Below are positions 55,660-63,916 of a stretch of 64,000 nucleotides of DNA, in pieces. The notes under the pieces are model-generated. The model ran no database searches. It saw only the letters and a program-made list of their open reading frames with translations, and was not told the DNA's origin. A program made the translations under genes and the position numbers. The stretch is from Pseudomonas sp. GM80 (GTDB lineage: Bacteria; Pseudomonadota; Gammaproteobacteria; Pseudomonadales; Pseudomonadaceae), in contig NZ_AKJD01000076.1 of the NCBI RefSeq assembly GCF_000282515.1, forward strand, positions 1 through 64,000, given 5' to 3'. The stretch's first letter is position 1. Every line of letters begins with the position of its first letter.

Positions 55660-56766
55660 ATGTCCGAAGACAACATCCTCACCGCCAGCGGCTGGATTCG
55701 CGGCCGGCTGATCCACGAACACGGCAAAGTCGTGTCGATCGAAGGCGTGCCTTGCGATCCGGCGAGCAATGACCTGCCGTATCTGCTGCCGGGCTTCATC
55801 GACCTGCACGTGCATGGCGGTGGCGGCAAAGACATCATGGAAGGCGCCAGCGCCTTCGAGACCATCACCAAAACCCACGTGCGTTTTGGTACCACCTCGC
55901 TGCTGGCCACCACCATGACCGCGCCGAGTGCCGAGATCTCCAGCGTGTTAAAGGAAGTCGGAGAATTCTGCGAACAGCGTCCGAAAGGTGCCGCGCGCGT
56001 TCTCGGCGTCCACCTCGAAGGCCCGTACATCAATCCCGGCAAACTCGGTGCACAACCGAACTTCGCCCACACCGCGTTGATGGCCGAAGTCGAAGAATAT
56101 CTGGCACTGGCGCCGATCCGCGTGATCACCATCGCCCCGGAAATCGCCGGTCACGACGGCTTGATCCGCGAACTCAGCAGCCGGGGCGTGCGCATGCAGA
56201 TCGGCCACACCCTCGGCAGTTACGAGGAAGGCGTTGCTGCAATGGAGGCTGGCGCAACCAGTTTCACCCACCTCTATAACGCCATGAGCCCGCTGCATCA
56301 CCGCGAGCCGGGCATCGTCGGCGCGGCACTCGCCCACGCCAAATTCGCCGAGCTGATTCCGGACTTGCTGCACGTGCATCCCGGCGCGATTCGCGTGGCC
56401 CTGCGCTCAATCCCGTGCCTGTATTGCGTCACCGATTCGACCGCCGCCGCCGGCATGCCCGACGGTGAGTACAAGCTCGGCAGCCACACCGTGACCAAAT
56501 GCCTGGGCGGCGTGCGCCTGCCCGATGGCACGTTGGCCGGCAGCACGCTGACCATGGATCAGGCCCTGCGCAATCTGGTGAAGATCGGTTTGCCGATCGC
56601 CGAGGCTTCGCAGCGTCTGTCGCAATTCCCCGCCGACTACCTCGGCATCACCGAACGCGGGCGCCTTGCACCAGGTGCCTGGGCCGACTGCGTGCGGCTC
56701 GATCGCTCACTCACACTGACCGCCGTCATGGTCGAAGGAGAAGACATTGACTTCAAAAATGCTTGA
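55660..56766 (+). CDS. nagA: N-acetylglucosamine-6-phosphate deacetylase
   Basis: A 368-aa amidohydrolase with metal-site motifs LLPGFIDLHVHGGGGKDIMEG, GVHLEGPYINPGKLGAQ and the catalytic Asp in YCVTDSTAAAGMPDGEYKLG. It removes acetate from GlcNAc-6-P to give glucosamine-6-P. Stop overlaps the SIS gene start (TTG 56747) by 20 nt, so the two are translationally linked. Standard length. Confidence 0.96.
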   Translation: MSEDNILTASGWIRGRLIHEHGKVVSIEGVPCDPASNDLPYLLPGFIDLHVHGGGGKDIMEGASAFETITKTHVRFGTTSLLATTMTAPSAEISSVLKEVGEFCEQRPKGAARVLGVHLEGPYINPGKLGAQPNFAHTALMAEVEEYLALAPIRVITIAPEIAGHDGLIRELSSRGVRMQIGHTLGSYEEGVAAMEAGATSFTHLYNAMSPLHHREPGIVGAALAHAKFAELIPDLLHVHPGAIRVALRSIPCLYCVTDSTAAAGMPDGEYKLGSHTVTKCLGGVRLPDGTLAGSTLTMDQALRNLVKIGLPIAEASQRLSQFPADYLGITERGRLAPGAWADCVRLDRSLTLTAVMVEGEDIDFKNA

Positions 56767-57769
56767 GGAGGCGCTGTCCTCGTTCGAGGCCGTGCAAGCC
56801 CAACTGCAACAGCTCGACCCGCAGATGATCGAGATCGCCGGACGCCTGCGCCGTCAGCCACCGCAAGTGGCGATGACCGTTGCGCGCGGCAGCTCCGACC
56901 ACGCGGCGAGCTACTTCGCTTACCTGACCATGCAGCAACTGGGCGTGCCGGTGGCGTCGTTGCCGATGTCAGTGGTGACCATGCAGCAAGCGCCGTTGAA
57001 GGTCAGTGGTCAGGTCGCGTTCGCCTTTTCGCAATCGGGACAAAGCCCGGATCTGGTCAACAGCCTGCGTCTGTTGCGCAAGCGTGGCGCGCTCAGTGTG
57101 TCGATGGTCAACGCCGCCGATTCGCCACTGGATGCTGCGTGTGAGTTCAGCGTGCCGCTGCTCGCCGGGACTGAAAGTAGCGTCGCCGCGACCAAGAGTT
57201 TTATCGCCACTCTCAGCGCCAGCGCTCGTTTGATCGCGCACTGGAAAGAGGACAGCGAATTGCTCGAGGCCGGTAAAGCCCTGCCTGAAGGCCTGCGCGA
57301 AGCGGCAAAACAGGACTGGAGCGTGGCCATCGAAGCGTTGCGCGATTGCGAGCGTTTGATGGTGATCGGCCGTGGTGCCGGTTTCGCCATCGCTCAGGAA
57401 GCGGCGCTGAAATTCAAGGAAACCTCGGCGATTCAGGCCGAAGCGTTCAGCAGCGCCGAAGTGCGTCACGGCCCGATGGCGTTGATCGACGAACACTATC
57501 CGTTGCTGGTTTTCGCACCGCGCGGTGCTGAACAGGCTGGCCTGTTGAGCCTGGCAGCAGAAATGCGCCAACGCGGCGCTCGTGTGTTGCTGGCCGCGCC
57601 GGATGACGTGAGCGAACGCGACCTGACACTGACCCGCGCCGAACACCCGGCGCTCGATCCGATTCTGGCGATCCAGAGCTTCTACGTGATGGCGGCAGGT
57701 TTGGCCGTGGCCCGTGGCATGGACCCGGACCAACCGCGCCACCTGAGCAAAGTAACCCGCACGCACTGA
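56747..57769 (+). CDS. SIS-domain glucosamine-6-phosphate deaminase (NagB-II/GlmS-isomerase type)
   Basis: A 340-aa protein with two SIS domains, resembling the isomerase half of GlmS without the glutaminase. The start is TTG 56747 behind AAGGAGAAGACA; ATG 56759 is an alternative. SIS features: TVARGSSDHAASYFAYL, AFSQSGQSPDLVNSLRLLR, SVAATKSFIATLSA and the C-terminal catalytic stretch AEAFSSAEVRHGPMALIDEHYPLLVF. In the GlcNAc pathway it replaces classical NagB, converting glucosamine-6-P to fructose-6-P and ammonia. Operon position between nagA and nagF supports this. Confidence 0.88.
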   Translation: MTSKMLEEALSSFEAVQAQLQQLDPQMIEIAGRLRRQPPQVAMTVARGSSDHAASYFAYLTMQQLGVPVASLPMSVVTMQQAPLKVSGQVAFAFSQSGQSPDLVNSLRLLRKRGALSVSMVNAADSPLDAACEFSVPLLAGTESSVAATKSFIATLSASARLIAHWKEDSELLEAGKALPEGLREAAKQDWSVAIEALRDCERLMVIGRGAGFAIAQEAALKFKETSAIQAEAFSSAEVRHGPMALIDEHYPLLVFAPRGAEQAGLLSLAAEMRQRGARVLLAAPDDVSERDLTLTRAEHPALDPILAIQSFYVMAAGLAVARGMDPDQPRHLSKVTRTH

Positions 57770-57832
57770 CACCCGTTGATCGATGCATAACCCTATCGGC
57801 GGATGCAGAACCGTCGATTGATGCACAACCCC

Positions 57833-57919
57833 TGTAGGAGCTGCCGAAGGCTGCGATCTTTTGATTTTGATTCACAGGAAACAAGATCAAAAGATCGCAG
57901 CCTGCGGCAGCTCCTACAG
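57833..57919. repeat. Inverted pair of family-A REP units
   Basis: TGTAGGAGCTGCCGAAGG... at 57833 and the reverse partner ending ...GCTCCTACA at 57919, in the 188-bp gap between the SIS gene and nagF. Confidence 0.88.
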
Positions 57920-57957
57920 GGGATATCGAACCGAGATTTAACCGATGAGACCGAGCC

Positions 57958-60471
57958 ATGCACAACAACAATAAAGAGCTGACCCTCAGCGCCCCGCTCA
58001 GCGGCCCGGTGCTCACGCTCGCCAAAGTCCCGGACGCGGTGTTCGCCAGCGGCGCAATGGGTGACGGCATCGCCATCGACCCAATCAACGACACGCTGTA
58101 CTCGCCGTGCGCCGGCGTGATCATCCACGTCGCCCGCACCGGCCACGCACTCACCGTGCGTGCCGACAACGGCGCGGAAATCCTCCTGCATCTGGGCCTC
58201 GACACCGTTGAACTGAACGGCGAAGGTTTCTCGATGCTGGTCAAGGAAGGTGGTCGCGTGACTCAGGGCCAGCCGTTGTTGCGCTACGACCTGGACAAGG
58301 TCGGCCAACAGTGCAAAAGCCTCGTCAGCCTGTTGATCCTGACCAACAGTCAGGATTTTCAGGTACGTCCGATTACGCTGAAAGCGGTGAAAGTCGGCGA
58401 TCCGCTGCTGCACATTGTGGCGCGCAATGGTTCGGCAGCGAGTGCTGAATTCGTCGGCGGGCCGGAGGTTCAGGGTCATGTCTTGGTGGCTCATCGCGGT
58501 GGTTTGCATGCGCGCCCGGCAGCGCTGATTCGGCAGACCGCGCAAGGTTTCAAGAGCCAGTCGCAACTGCACTTCGGTGGTAAATCGGCGCCGTGCAACA
58601 GCCTGATCGGTTTGATGGGATTGGCGGTTGGCGAACAGGATGAAGTGCAGGTCAGCTGTCAGGGGCCGGATGCTGAAGCGGCGCTGCAAGCGTTGCTCAC
58701 GGCGCTGGCGACTGCCCTGCCGGATGATCATCACGCGGCGGCACCGATCCATGTTGCGCCTCTTAAACGTCCGGCCGAAGCAGGTGTGTTGCACGGTGTC
58801 TGCGCCGCGCCAGGTTTCGTCGGTGGGCCACTGTTTCGTTTGAACGCGATCAGTTTGCCGCTGGACGCGGGCAATCACGATCCGCTGCAACAACAGCAAG
58901 TGCTTGAAGCTGCACTGCAACAGGTCAGCAGCGAAATCGACGGCACCCTCGCCCAAGCGAAGAAGCACAAGAATGCCGATGAAGAAGCAATCTTCGCCGC
59001 GCATTTGGCGTTGCTGGAAGACCCGGCGCTGCTCGACGCGGCACAGCAATCCATCGAACAAGGCACTGCGGCGACTCACGCCTGGAGCCAGTCGATCGAC
59101 GTGCAGTGCGAAGTCCTGCAGCACACCGGCAGCGCGCTGCTGGCTGAGCGCGCCAACGATCTTCGCGACCTGAAACAACGCGTACTGCGTGCGTTGCTCG
59201 GTGAGGCGTGGAATTACGATGTGCCGGCCGGTGCCATCGTCGCTGCGCATGAACTGACGCCTTCGGATCTGCTGCAACTCAGCGCCCAAGGCGTCGCCGG
59301 TTTGTGCATGGCCGAGGGTGGCGCGACTTCACACGTGGCGATACTCGCTCGCGGTAAAGGTCTGCCGTGCATGGTTGCACTGGGTTCGGCGTTGCTTGAT
59401 CAGCCGCAAGGCCAATCAGTAGTGCTCGACGCTGACGGTGGACGTCTCGAACTGACACCAAATGCCGATCGTTTGGCTGAAGTTCAACAGGCGCAAATCG
59501 ATCGCCAGCAACTTCGCGACGCGCAGCAGGCCAATGCTCACTTGCCAGCAGAAACGCGAAATGGCGTGCACATCGAAGTCGTCGCCAATGTCGCCTCCAG
59601 CGCTGAAGCGGCAGATGCCTTTGCCAACGGCGCCGATGGCGTCGGTCTGCTACGCACCGAGTTTCTGTTCGTCGATCGGCAGACCGCGCCGGACGTGGAA
59701 GAGCAACGCAGCGCCTACCAAGCTGTGATCGATGCGATGGGCGATAAGTCAGTCATCATCCGCACCATCGACGTCGGCGGCGACAAACAACTCGACTACC
59801 TGCCGCTGCCGATCGAAGCCAACCCGGTGCTCGGTCTGCGCGGCATTCGTCTGGCTCAGGCCCGCCCGGAAATTCTCGATCAGCAACTGCGCGCGCTGCT
59901 GCAAGTCAGCCCGCTGCGTCGCTGCCGAATCCTGTTGCCAATGGTTACCGAAGTCGACGAACTGCTGCACATTCGCCAGCGCGTAGAAGCGCTGTGCCTG
60001 GAGATGAACATCGCTCAGCGTCCAGAAATCGGCGTAATGATCGAAGTCCCCGCCGCCGCATTACAGGCCGAACAACTCGCCGAACACGCTGACTTCCTCT
60101 CCATCGGCACCAACGATTTGTCGCAATACACCCTGGCCATGGATCGCGATCACGCCGGTCTGGCCGCCCGCGTCGACGCCCTGCACCCGGCGCTGCTGCG
60201 CCTGGTCGCCATGACCTGCGAAGGCGCGGCGGTGCACAAGCGTTGGGTCGGCGTCTGCGGCGCCCTCGCCTCTGATCCGCTGGCCACGCCAGTGTTGATC
60301 GGTCTGGGCGTCACCGAACTGTCGGTCAGCCCGGTGCAAATCGGTGAAATCAAGGATCGCGTGCGCCAGGTGCACGAAGCCGAATGCCAGCGCCTCAGCC
60401 GCGACCTGCTCAAGCTGAGCAGCGCCGCCGCCGTGCGCCACGCCTGTCATCAACATTGGCCTCTGCGCTAA
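57958..60471 (+). CDS. nagF: PTS multidomain EIIA-HPr-EI phosphotransferase for GlcNAc
   Basis: An 837-aa fusion. The EIIA(Glc-type) domain (1 to about 150) carries GAEILLHLGLDTVELNGEGFSML with its phospho-His. HPr (about 170-255) has VLVAHRGGLHARPAALIRQ. Enzyme I (about 275-837) has the phospho-His motif GGATSHVAILARGKGLPCMV, GADGVGLLRTEFLF, RTIDVGGDKQLDYLPL and the PEP-binding C-terminal half with LSIGTNDLSQYTLAMDRDH. It passes phosphate from PEP to NagE. GTG-rich start MHNNNKELTLSAPLSGPV fits. Equivalent to the P. aeruginosa GlcNAc PTS fusion. Confidence 0.95.
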   Translation: MHNNNKELTLSAPLSGPVLTLAKVPDAVFASGAMGDGIAIDPINDTLYSPCAGVIIHVARTGHALTVRADNGAEILLHLGLDTVELNGEGFSMLVKEGGRVTQGQPLLRYDLDKVGQQCKSLVSLLILTNSQDFQVRPITLKAVKVGDPLLHIVARNGSAASAEFVGGPEVQGHVLVAHRGGLHARPAALIRQTAQGFKSQSQLHFGGKSAPCNSLIGLMGLAVGEQDEVQVSCQGPDAEAALQALLTALATALPDDHHAAAPIHVAPLKRPAEAGVLHGVCAAPGFVGGPLFRLNAISLPLDAGNHDPLQQQQVLEAALQQVSSEIDGTLAQAKKHKNADEEAIFAAHLALLEDPALLDAAQQSIEQGTAATHAWSQSIDVQCEVLQHTGSALLAERANDLRDLKQRVLRALLGEAWNYDVPAGAIVAAHELTPSDLLQLSAQGVAGLCMAEGGATSHVAILARGKGLPCMVALGSALLDQPQGQSVVLDADGGRLELTPNADRLAEVQQAQIDRQQLRDAQQANAHLPAETRNGVHIEVVANVASSAEAADAFANGADGVGLLRTEFLFVDRQTAPDVEEQRSAYQAVIDAMGDKSVIIRTIDVGGDKQLDYLPLPIEANPVLGLRGIRLAQARPEILDQQLRALLQVSPLRRCRILLPMVTEVDELLHIRQRVEALCLEMNIAQRPEIGVMIEVPAAALQAEQLAEHADFLSIGTNDLSQYTLAMDRDHAGLAARVDALHPALLRLVAMTCEGAAVHKRWVGVCGALASDPLATPVLIGLGVTELSVSPVQIGEIKDRVRQVHEAECQRLSRDLLKLSSAAAVRHACHQHWPLR

Positions 60472-60494
60472 CAAAAACAACAAGGACAAACGCC

Positions 60495-62207
60495 ATGTAT
60501 CAACTCTTCATCGAAGGCCTGCAACGCCTCGGCCGCGCGCTGATGCTGCCGATCGCGATCCTGCCGATTGCCGGCCTGCTCCTGCGTCTGGGTGACACTG
60601 ACCTGCTGAACATCGCGATCATCCACGATGCCGGCCAAGTGATCTTCGCCAACCTGGCAATGATCTTCGCCATCGGCATCGCCGTCGGTTTCGCCAAGGA
60701 CAACAACGGCACCGCCGGCCTCGCCGGGGTGATCGGTTATCTGGTGATGATCTCCACACTGAAGGTGCTCGATGCGAGCATCAACATGGGCATGCTCGCC
60801 GGCATCGTCGCCGGCCTGATGGCTGGCGCGCTGTACAACCGCTTCAAGGACATCAAGTTGCCGGAGTATCTGGCGTTCTTCGGTGGCCGGCGGTTTGTGC
60901 CGATTGTCACCGGGTTCGCAGCGGTCGGTCTGGGCGTGGTGTTCGGCTACATCTGGCCGCCGATCCAGCACGGCATCAACGCCTTCGGCGCCTTGATGAT
61001 GGAAAGCGGCAGCATCGGCGCGTTCGTGTTTGGCGTGTTCAACCGCCTGCTGATCGTCACCGGCCTGCACCACATCCTTAACAACATGGCGTGGTTTGTG
61101 TTCGGCAACTTCACCGACCCAACCACTGGTGCACTGGTGACTGGCGACTTGTCGCGCTACTTCGCCGGCGATCCGAAGGGTGGCCAGTTCATGACCGGCA
61201 TGTTCCCGATGATGATCTTCGGCCTGCCGGCGGCGTGTCTGGCGATGTACCGCAATGCGCTGCCGGAACGCCGCAAAGTCATGGGCGGGATTTTCCTGTC
61301 GATGGCGCTGACTTCGTTTTTGACCGGGGTGACTGAACCGATTGAATTCGCCTTTATGTTCCTCGCACCGCTGCTGTATCTGCTGCATGCGCTGCTGACC
61401 GGGTTGTCGATGGCGATTACCAATGCGTTGAACATCCATTTGGGCTTCACCTTCTCCGGCGGCTTTATCGACATGATTCTCGGCTGGGGCAAGTCCACCA
61501 ATGGTTGGCTGGTGTTCCCGGTTGGGTTGGCTTACGCGGTGATCTACTACTTCGTCTTCGACTTCTGCATTCGTCGCTTCAATCTGAAAACGCCGGGGCG
61601 TGAGGATGTGGCTGTTAGTGAAAAAGCCGTGCTGACTGAAAACGAGCGCGCCGGTGCATACATCAAGGCGTTGGGCGGTGCTGAAAATCTGCTGACGGTT
61701 GGCGCCTGCACCACACGGTTGCGGCTGGAGATGGTTGATCGCAACAAGGCTTCGGATGCTGATCTGAAAGCGCTGGGTGCGATGGCGGTTGTGCGCCCCG
61801 GCAAGGGCGGCAGTTTGCAGGTAGTGGTCGGGCCGATGGCGGACAGCATTGCGGATGAGATTCGTCTGGCGATGCCTGCATTGGGGCGTGCTGTTTTGGT
61901 TGAAACCGCTGTTGTTGATGAGCCGAAAGTTGTGGCCGTTGCCGGTTCCGAGGCGCAGCAATGGCTGAACGCGTTGGGCGGCGGCGACAATGTGCTGCAA
62001 CTGGATTGCATTGCGATGACACGGATTCGCCTGCAATTGGCGGATGGCAAGGCGTTGTCCGAGGCGCAGTTGAAGGATCTGGGGTGTCACGGTGTCAGCC
62101 AGTTGGATGGCGGGGTCTGGCATTTGCTGGTGGGGGATAAAGCAGCGAGTTTGAGCGGGGCACTGGAAAGCCTGGTGAATCGTAGCGAAGTTAGCGTGAA
62201 GGTTTAA
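60495..62207 (+). CDS. nagE: N-acetylglucosamine PTS permease EIIC-EIIB, with a second degenerate EIIB-like domain
   Basis: ATG 60495 (MYQLFIEGLQRLGRALMLPI) gives 570 aa; frame back to 60384 is in nagF. The EIIC membrane domain (1 to about 365) includes GLHHILNNMAWFVFGNF and LTGVTEPIEFAFMFLAPLLY. The first EIIB (about 385-465) has the phospho-Cys in LLTVGACTTRLRLEMVD. A second EIIB-like region (about 490-568) reads VLQLDCIAMTRIRLQLAD, with Ala at the position of the Cys. It imports and phosphorylates GlcNAc to GlcNAc-6-P. Last gene of the operon; a terminator follows. Confidence 0.94.
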   Translation: MYQLFIEGLQRLGRALMLPIAILPIAGLLLRLGDTDLLNIAIIHDAGQVIFANLAMIFAIGIAVGFAKDNNGTAGLAGVIGYLVMISTLKVLDASINMGMLAGIVAGLMAGALYNRFKDIKLPEYLAFFGGRRFVPIVTGFAAVGLGVVFGYIWPPIQHGINAFGALMMESGSIGAFVFGVFNRLLIVTGLHHILNNMAWFVFGNFTDPTTGALVTGDLSRYFAGDPKGGQFMTGMFPMMIFGLPAACLAMYRNALPERRKVMGGIFLSMALTSFLTGVTEPIEFAFMFLAPLLYLLHALLTGLSMAITNALNIHLGFTFSGGFIDMILGWGKSTNGWLVFPVGLAYAVIYYFVFDFCIRRFNLKTPGREDVAVSEKAVLTENERAGAYIKALGGAENLLTVGACTTRLRLEMVDRNKASDADLKALGAMAVVRPGKGGSLQVVVGPMADSIADEIRLAMPALGRAVLVETAVVDEPKVVAVAGSEAQQWLNALGGGDNVLQLDCIAMTRIRLQLADGKALSEAQLKDLGCHGVSQLDGGVWHLLVGDKAASLSGALESLVNRSEVSVKV

Positions 62208-62214
62208 TCGACAC

Positions 62215-62241
62215 AAAAAACCCGGCTTAGGCCGGGTTTTT
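62215..62241 (+). terminator. Rho-independent terminator of the nag operon
   Basis: AAAAAACCCGGC (62215-62226) and GCCGGGTTTTT (62231-62241) form a strong stem with loop TTAG, 8 nt past the nagE stop. It also faces the convergent hypothetical gene. Confidence 0.93.
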
Positions 62242-62260
62242 CATCGCCAACAAATTCGGC

Positions 62261-62707
62261 TCAGGATGAATGCTGTTCCGCTTGGTAATGGCGGGTCTGA
62301 AATGGCATCAGCGTTTGAACCTTCAATCCAAGACTTTCTGCTAACCCCCAAGAAACGGCCAATTCATCTTTGCGATTGCGTAATGAAACCTTTGTTTGAG
62401 GCGCGACATCCTGCTTCGGTGTCGAGTGCGCGAAAAGCTCCAGCGCATGAAGCGTTTCCAATACGCGGGTATCCGAGACACACGAAAAACGCGTAAATCG
62501 CTCCAACAGGTAGGCGGCGCGCCGGCGTTCAACATCATCACTGTGAAGCTTCAGAAAGGCCTTAACTTCGCTTTCGACATTTGAATCCGAGTACCAGACT
62601 TCTTTCGCAGCATTCACCAGTGCAACGTCGTCGGCCTGATTCAGAGGGCTTCTGACGAGAGTGTCCAACGCGGATGAGAGGACGTGAGCGTCATTCAGCT
62701 TCGTCAT
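62261..62707 (-). CDS. Hypothetical protein (148 aa), convergent with nagE
   Basis: ATG 62707 (MTKLNDAHVLSSALDTLVRS) has GGAGAAAGCAG before it, a good Shine-Dalgarno; the frame up to 62770 lacks one. The protein is mostly helical (LNQADDVALVNAAKEVWYSDS, ERRRAAYLLERFTRFSCVSDT) and ends QTRHYQAEQHSS. I recognise no domain. Amino-acid usage looks like a real Pseudomonas gene. Confidence 0.65.
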   Translation of the reverse strand: MTKLNDAHVLSSALDTLVRSPLNQADDVALVNAAKEVWYSDSNVESEVKAFLKLHSDDVERRRAAYLLERFTRFSCVSDTRVLETLHALELFAHSTPKQDVAPQTKVSLRNRKDELAVSWGLAESLGLKVQTLMPFQTRHYQAEQHSS

Positions 62708-62744
62708 CTGCTTTCTCCAGATAGTCTTGCAGCTTAGATAGAAG

Positions 62745-62907
62745 AGCTTCGCGAGCAGGCTCGCTCCCACAGTTTTAGTTGTGTTGAGGCTTCGAGAATC
62801 GGTTGACTTTCAGGCCGTCATCGCTGGCAAGCCAGGCTCCCACTGGTTCTTCACTGATCTCAAAATCGTGCACGACTTTGTGGGAGCCAGCCTGCTGGCG
62901 ATGAATG
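62745..62907. repeat. REP units: one GCGAGCAGGCTCGC unit and an inverted GCTGGCAAGCC pair
   Basis: CTTCGCGAGCAGGCTCGCTC near 62745-62771, then ATCGCTGGCAAGCCAGGC at about 62820 facing GGAGCCAGCCTGCTGGCGAT ending near 62901. They fill the gap between the hypothetical gene and the DUF6124 gene. Confidence 0.78.
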
Positions 62908-62919
62908 ATGACGCGGTCG

Positions 62920-63282
62920 TCAGGTTTGTGGATCAACTCGATCCAGTGCGCGGTTTACTGCGAGTTCGGCGAGCATGATGATTTGCTGGATGGCCAGAGC
63001 CGTGCTGCGTTGCAAGCCGCCTAGTTCGGTTGCGAAGTTGCTGGCCATGGCGTTTGCGCTGGCCAACGATTCACAGGCGTGGGCGAGCAGGCTTTCGGTG
63101 TCGACGCTGGGGTGGACGAGGAACATCGTGCTCGGTTGACGCGGCTTTTGTGGTTCGGGACTGAGGTAGAAATCGAGAGCGCGTTTGATGGCTTCGCGGT
63201 TTTTGGCGAGGTCTTCGGCGTGGATGGCGGCTTCGAGTGGTGTGGTGGTTTCGTGGGGTGGGTCGGGGATTAGTTTGTCCAT
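62920..63282 (-). CDS. DUF6124 family protein
   Basis: ATG 63282 (MDKLIPDPPHETTTPLEAAIH) has AAGGA 8 nt upstream; frame to 63312 is rejected. The 120 aa contain RALDFYLSPEPQKP, STMFLVHPSVDTESLLAHACESL and AIQQIIMLAELAVNRALD, the pattern of DUF6124, a Pseudomonas family of unknown function usually present in several copies. A long structured 5' region precedes it (63320-63525), suggesting post-transcriptional control. Confidence 0.8.
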   Translation of the reverse strand: MDKLIPDPPHETTTPLEAAIHAEDLAKNREAIKRALDFYLSPEPQKPRQPSTMFLVHPSVDTESLLAHACESLASANAMASNFATELGGLQRSTALAIQQIIMLAELAVNRALDRVDPQT

Positions 63283-63319
63283 CGAACAAGTCCTTTTAAG
63301 TATTGCAGCCACTTGCTCT

Positions 63320-63525
63320 CGATCTCACTCGAAGAAGGGTGGCAGCCATGTACGGAGTGAGATTACCGGTAAGGACCCCAAATCCGGCCGGACCGAAGTC
63401 CGCCCGCACATAGCCGCCATAAGGAACTGCTGACAGCGTGAGCTGGCCGCAATTATGGGGGCACTTGTCTGGGGATCCAAATCGGGTATCTCACCTCCCG
63501 GTCGCTGAATTGGCAGCGACAGGCA
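63320..63525 (-). promoter_or_regulatory. Structured 5' leader candidate upstream of the DUF6124 gene
   Basis: Three clean hairpins in 200 nt. First, a 9-bp stem ATCTCACTC (63322-63330) with GAGTGAGAT (63355-63363). Second, CGGAC-CGAA-GTCCG at 63389-63402, which on the gene's strand is a stem closed by a UUCG tetraloop. Third, GTCGCTG (63501-63507) with CAGCGAC (63514-63520). The gene's minus-strand transcript would contain all three in its 5' UTR. A reading frame spanning 63325-63555 is probably incidental. It could be a leader RNA, attenuator or independent sRNA; none of these is proven. Confidence 0.5.
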
Positions 63526-63635
63526 AAGACTAGAGAGCGGGCGTCCGACGTACAACCTGAAAATCTTGTGGGAAGGTTCTGCTATTTCTACACAAACCTA
63601 AACAGACTCTGATTCTTTGGTGATTGGACTGACCC

Positions 63636-63916
63636 CATCGCCAGCAGGCTGGCTCCCACAGTTTTGACCTGATGTATTCAGACAGAAATTGGTTGGGTGT
63701 CAGGCCGCCATCGCTGGCAAGCCAGGCTCCCACAGGGATTGTGGTGCATCTGCGGGTGATTGGTTGCTGTGAGGTTGTTATCGCGAGCAGGCTCACTCCT
63801 ACAGTTGGATTGGGTACACCTGAAAGAAACAGGTCGGCTGGCAGTACGCCTTCGCGAGCAAGCTCAGCTCCTACGACAGCAAGATCAAAAGATCGCAGCC
63901 TGCGGCAGCTCCTACA
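63636..63916. repeat. Cluster of five mixed REP units
   Basis: ATCGCCAGCAGGCTGGCTCC (about 63639), ATCGCTGGCAAGCCAGGC (about 63709), TCGCGAGCAGGCTCACTCC (about 63781), TTCGCGAGCAAGCTCAGC (about 63851) and a family-A unit (63887-63916). No gene is visible from 63530 to the window end. Confidence 0.8.

Noticed and set aside
57793..59289. 498-aa minus-strand frame opposite nagF
   Set aside because: nagF has all PTS domain motifs; the antisense frame crosses a REP unit and shows no motif.
63325..63555. 76-aa minus-strand frame in the DUF6124 leader
   Set aside because: It is overlaid on hairpins and lacks a Shine-Dalgarno; structure explains the sequence better. Not fully excluded as a leader peptide.
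63636..63916. CRISPR-like appearance of repeated units at the right end
   Set aside because: Units are diverged REP palindromes of several families with irregular spacing; there are no identical direct repeats with uniform spacers and no cas genes.
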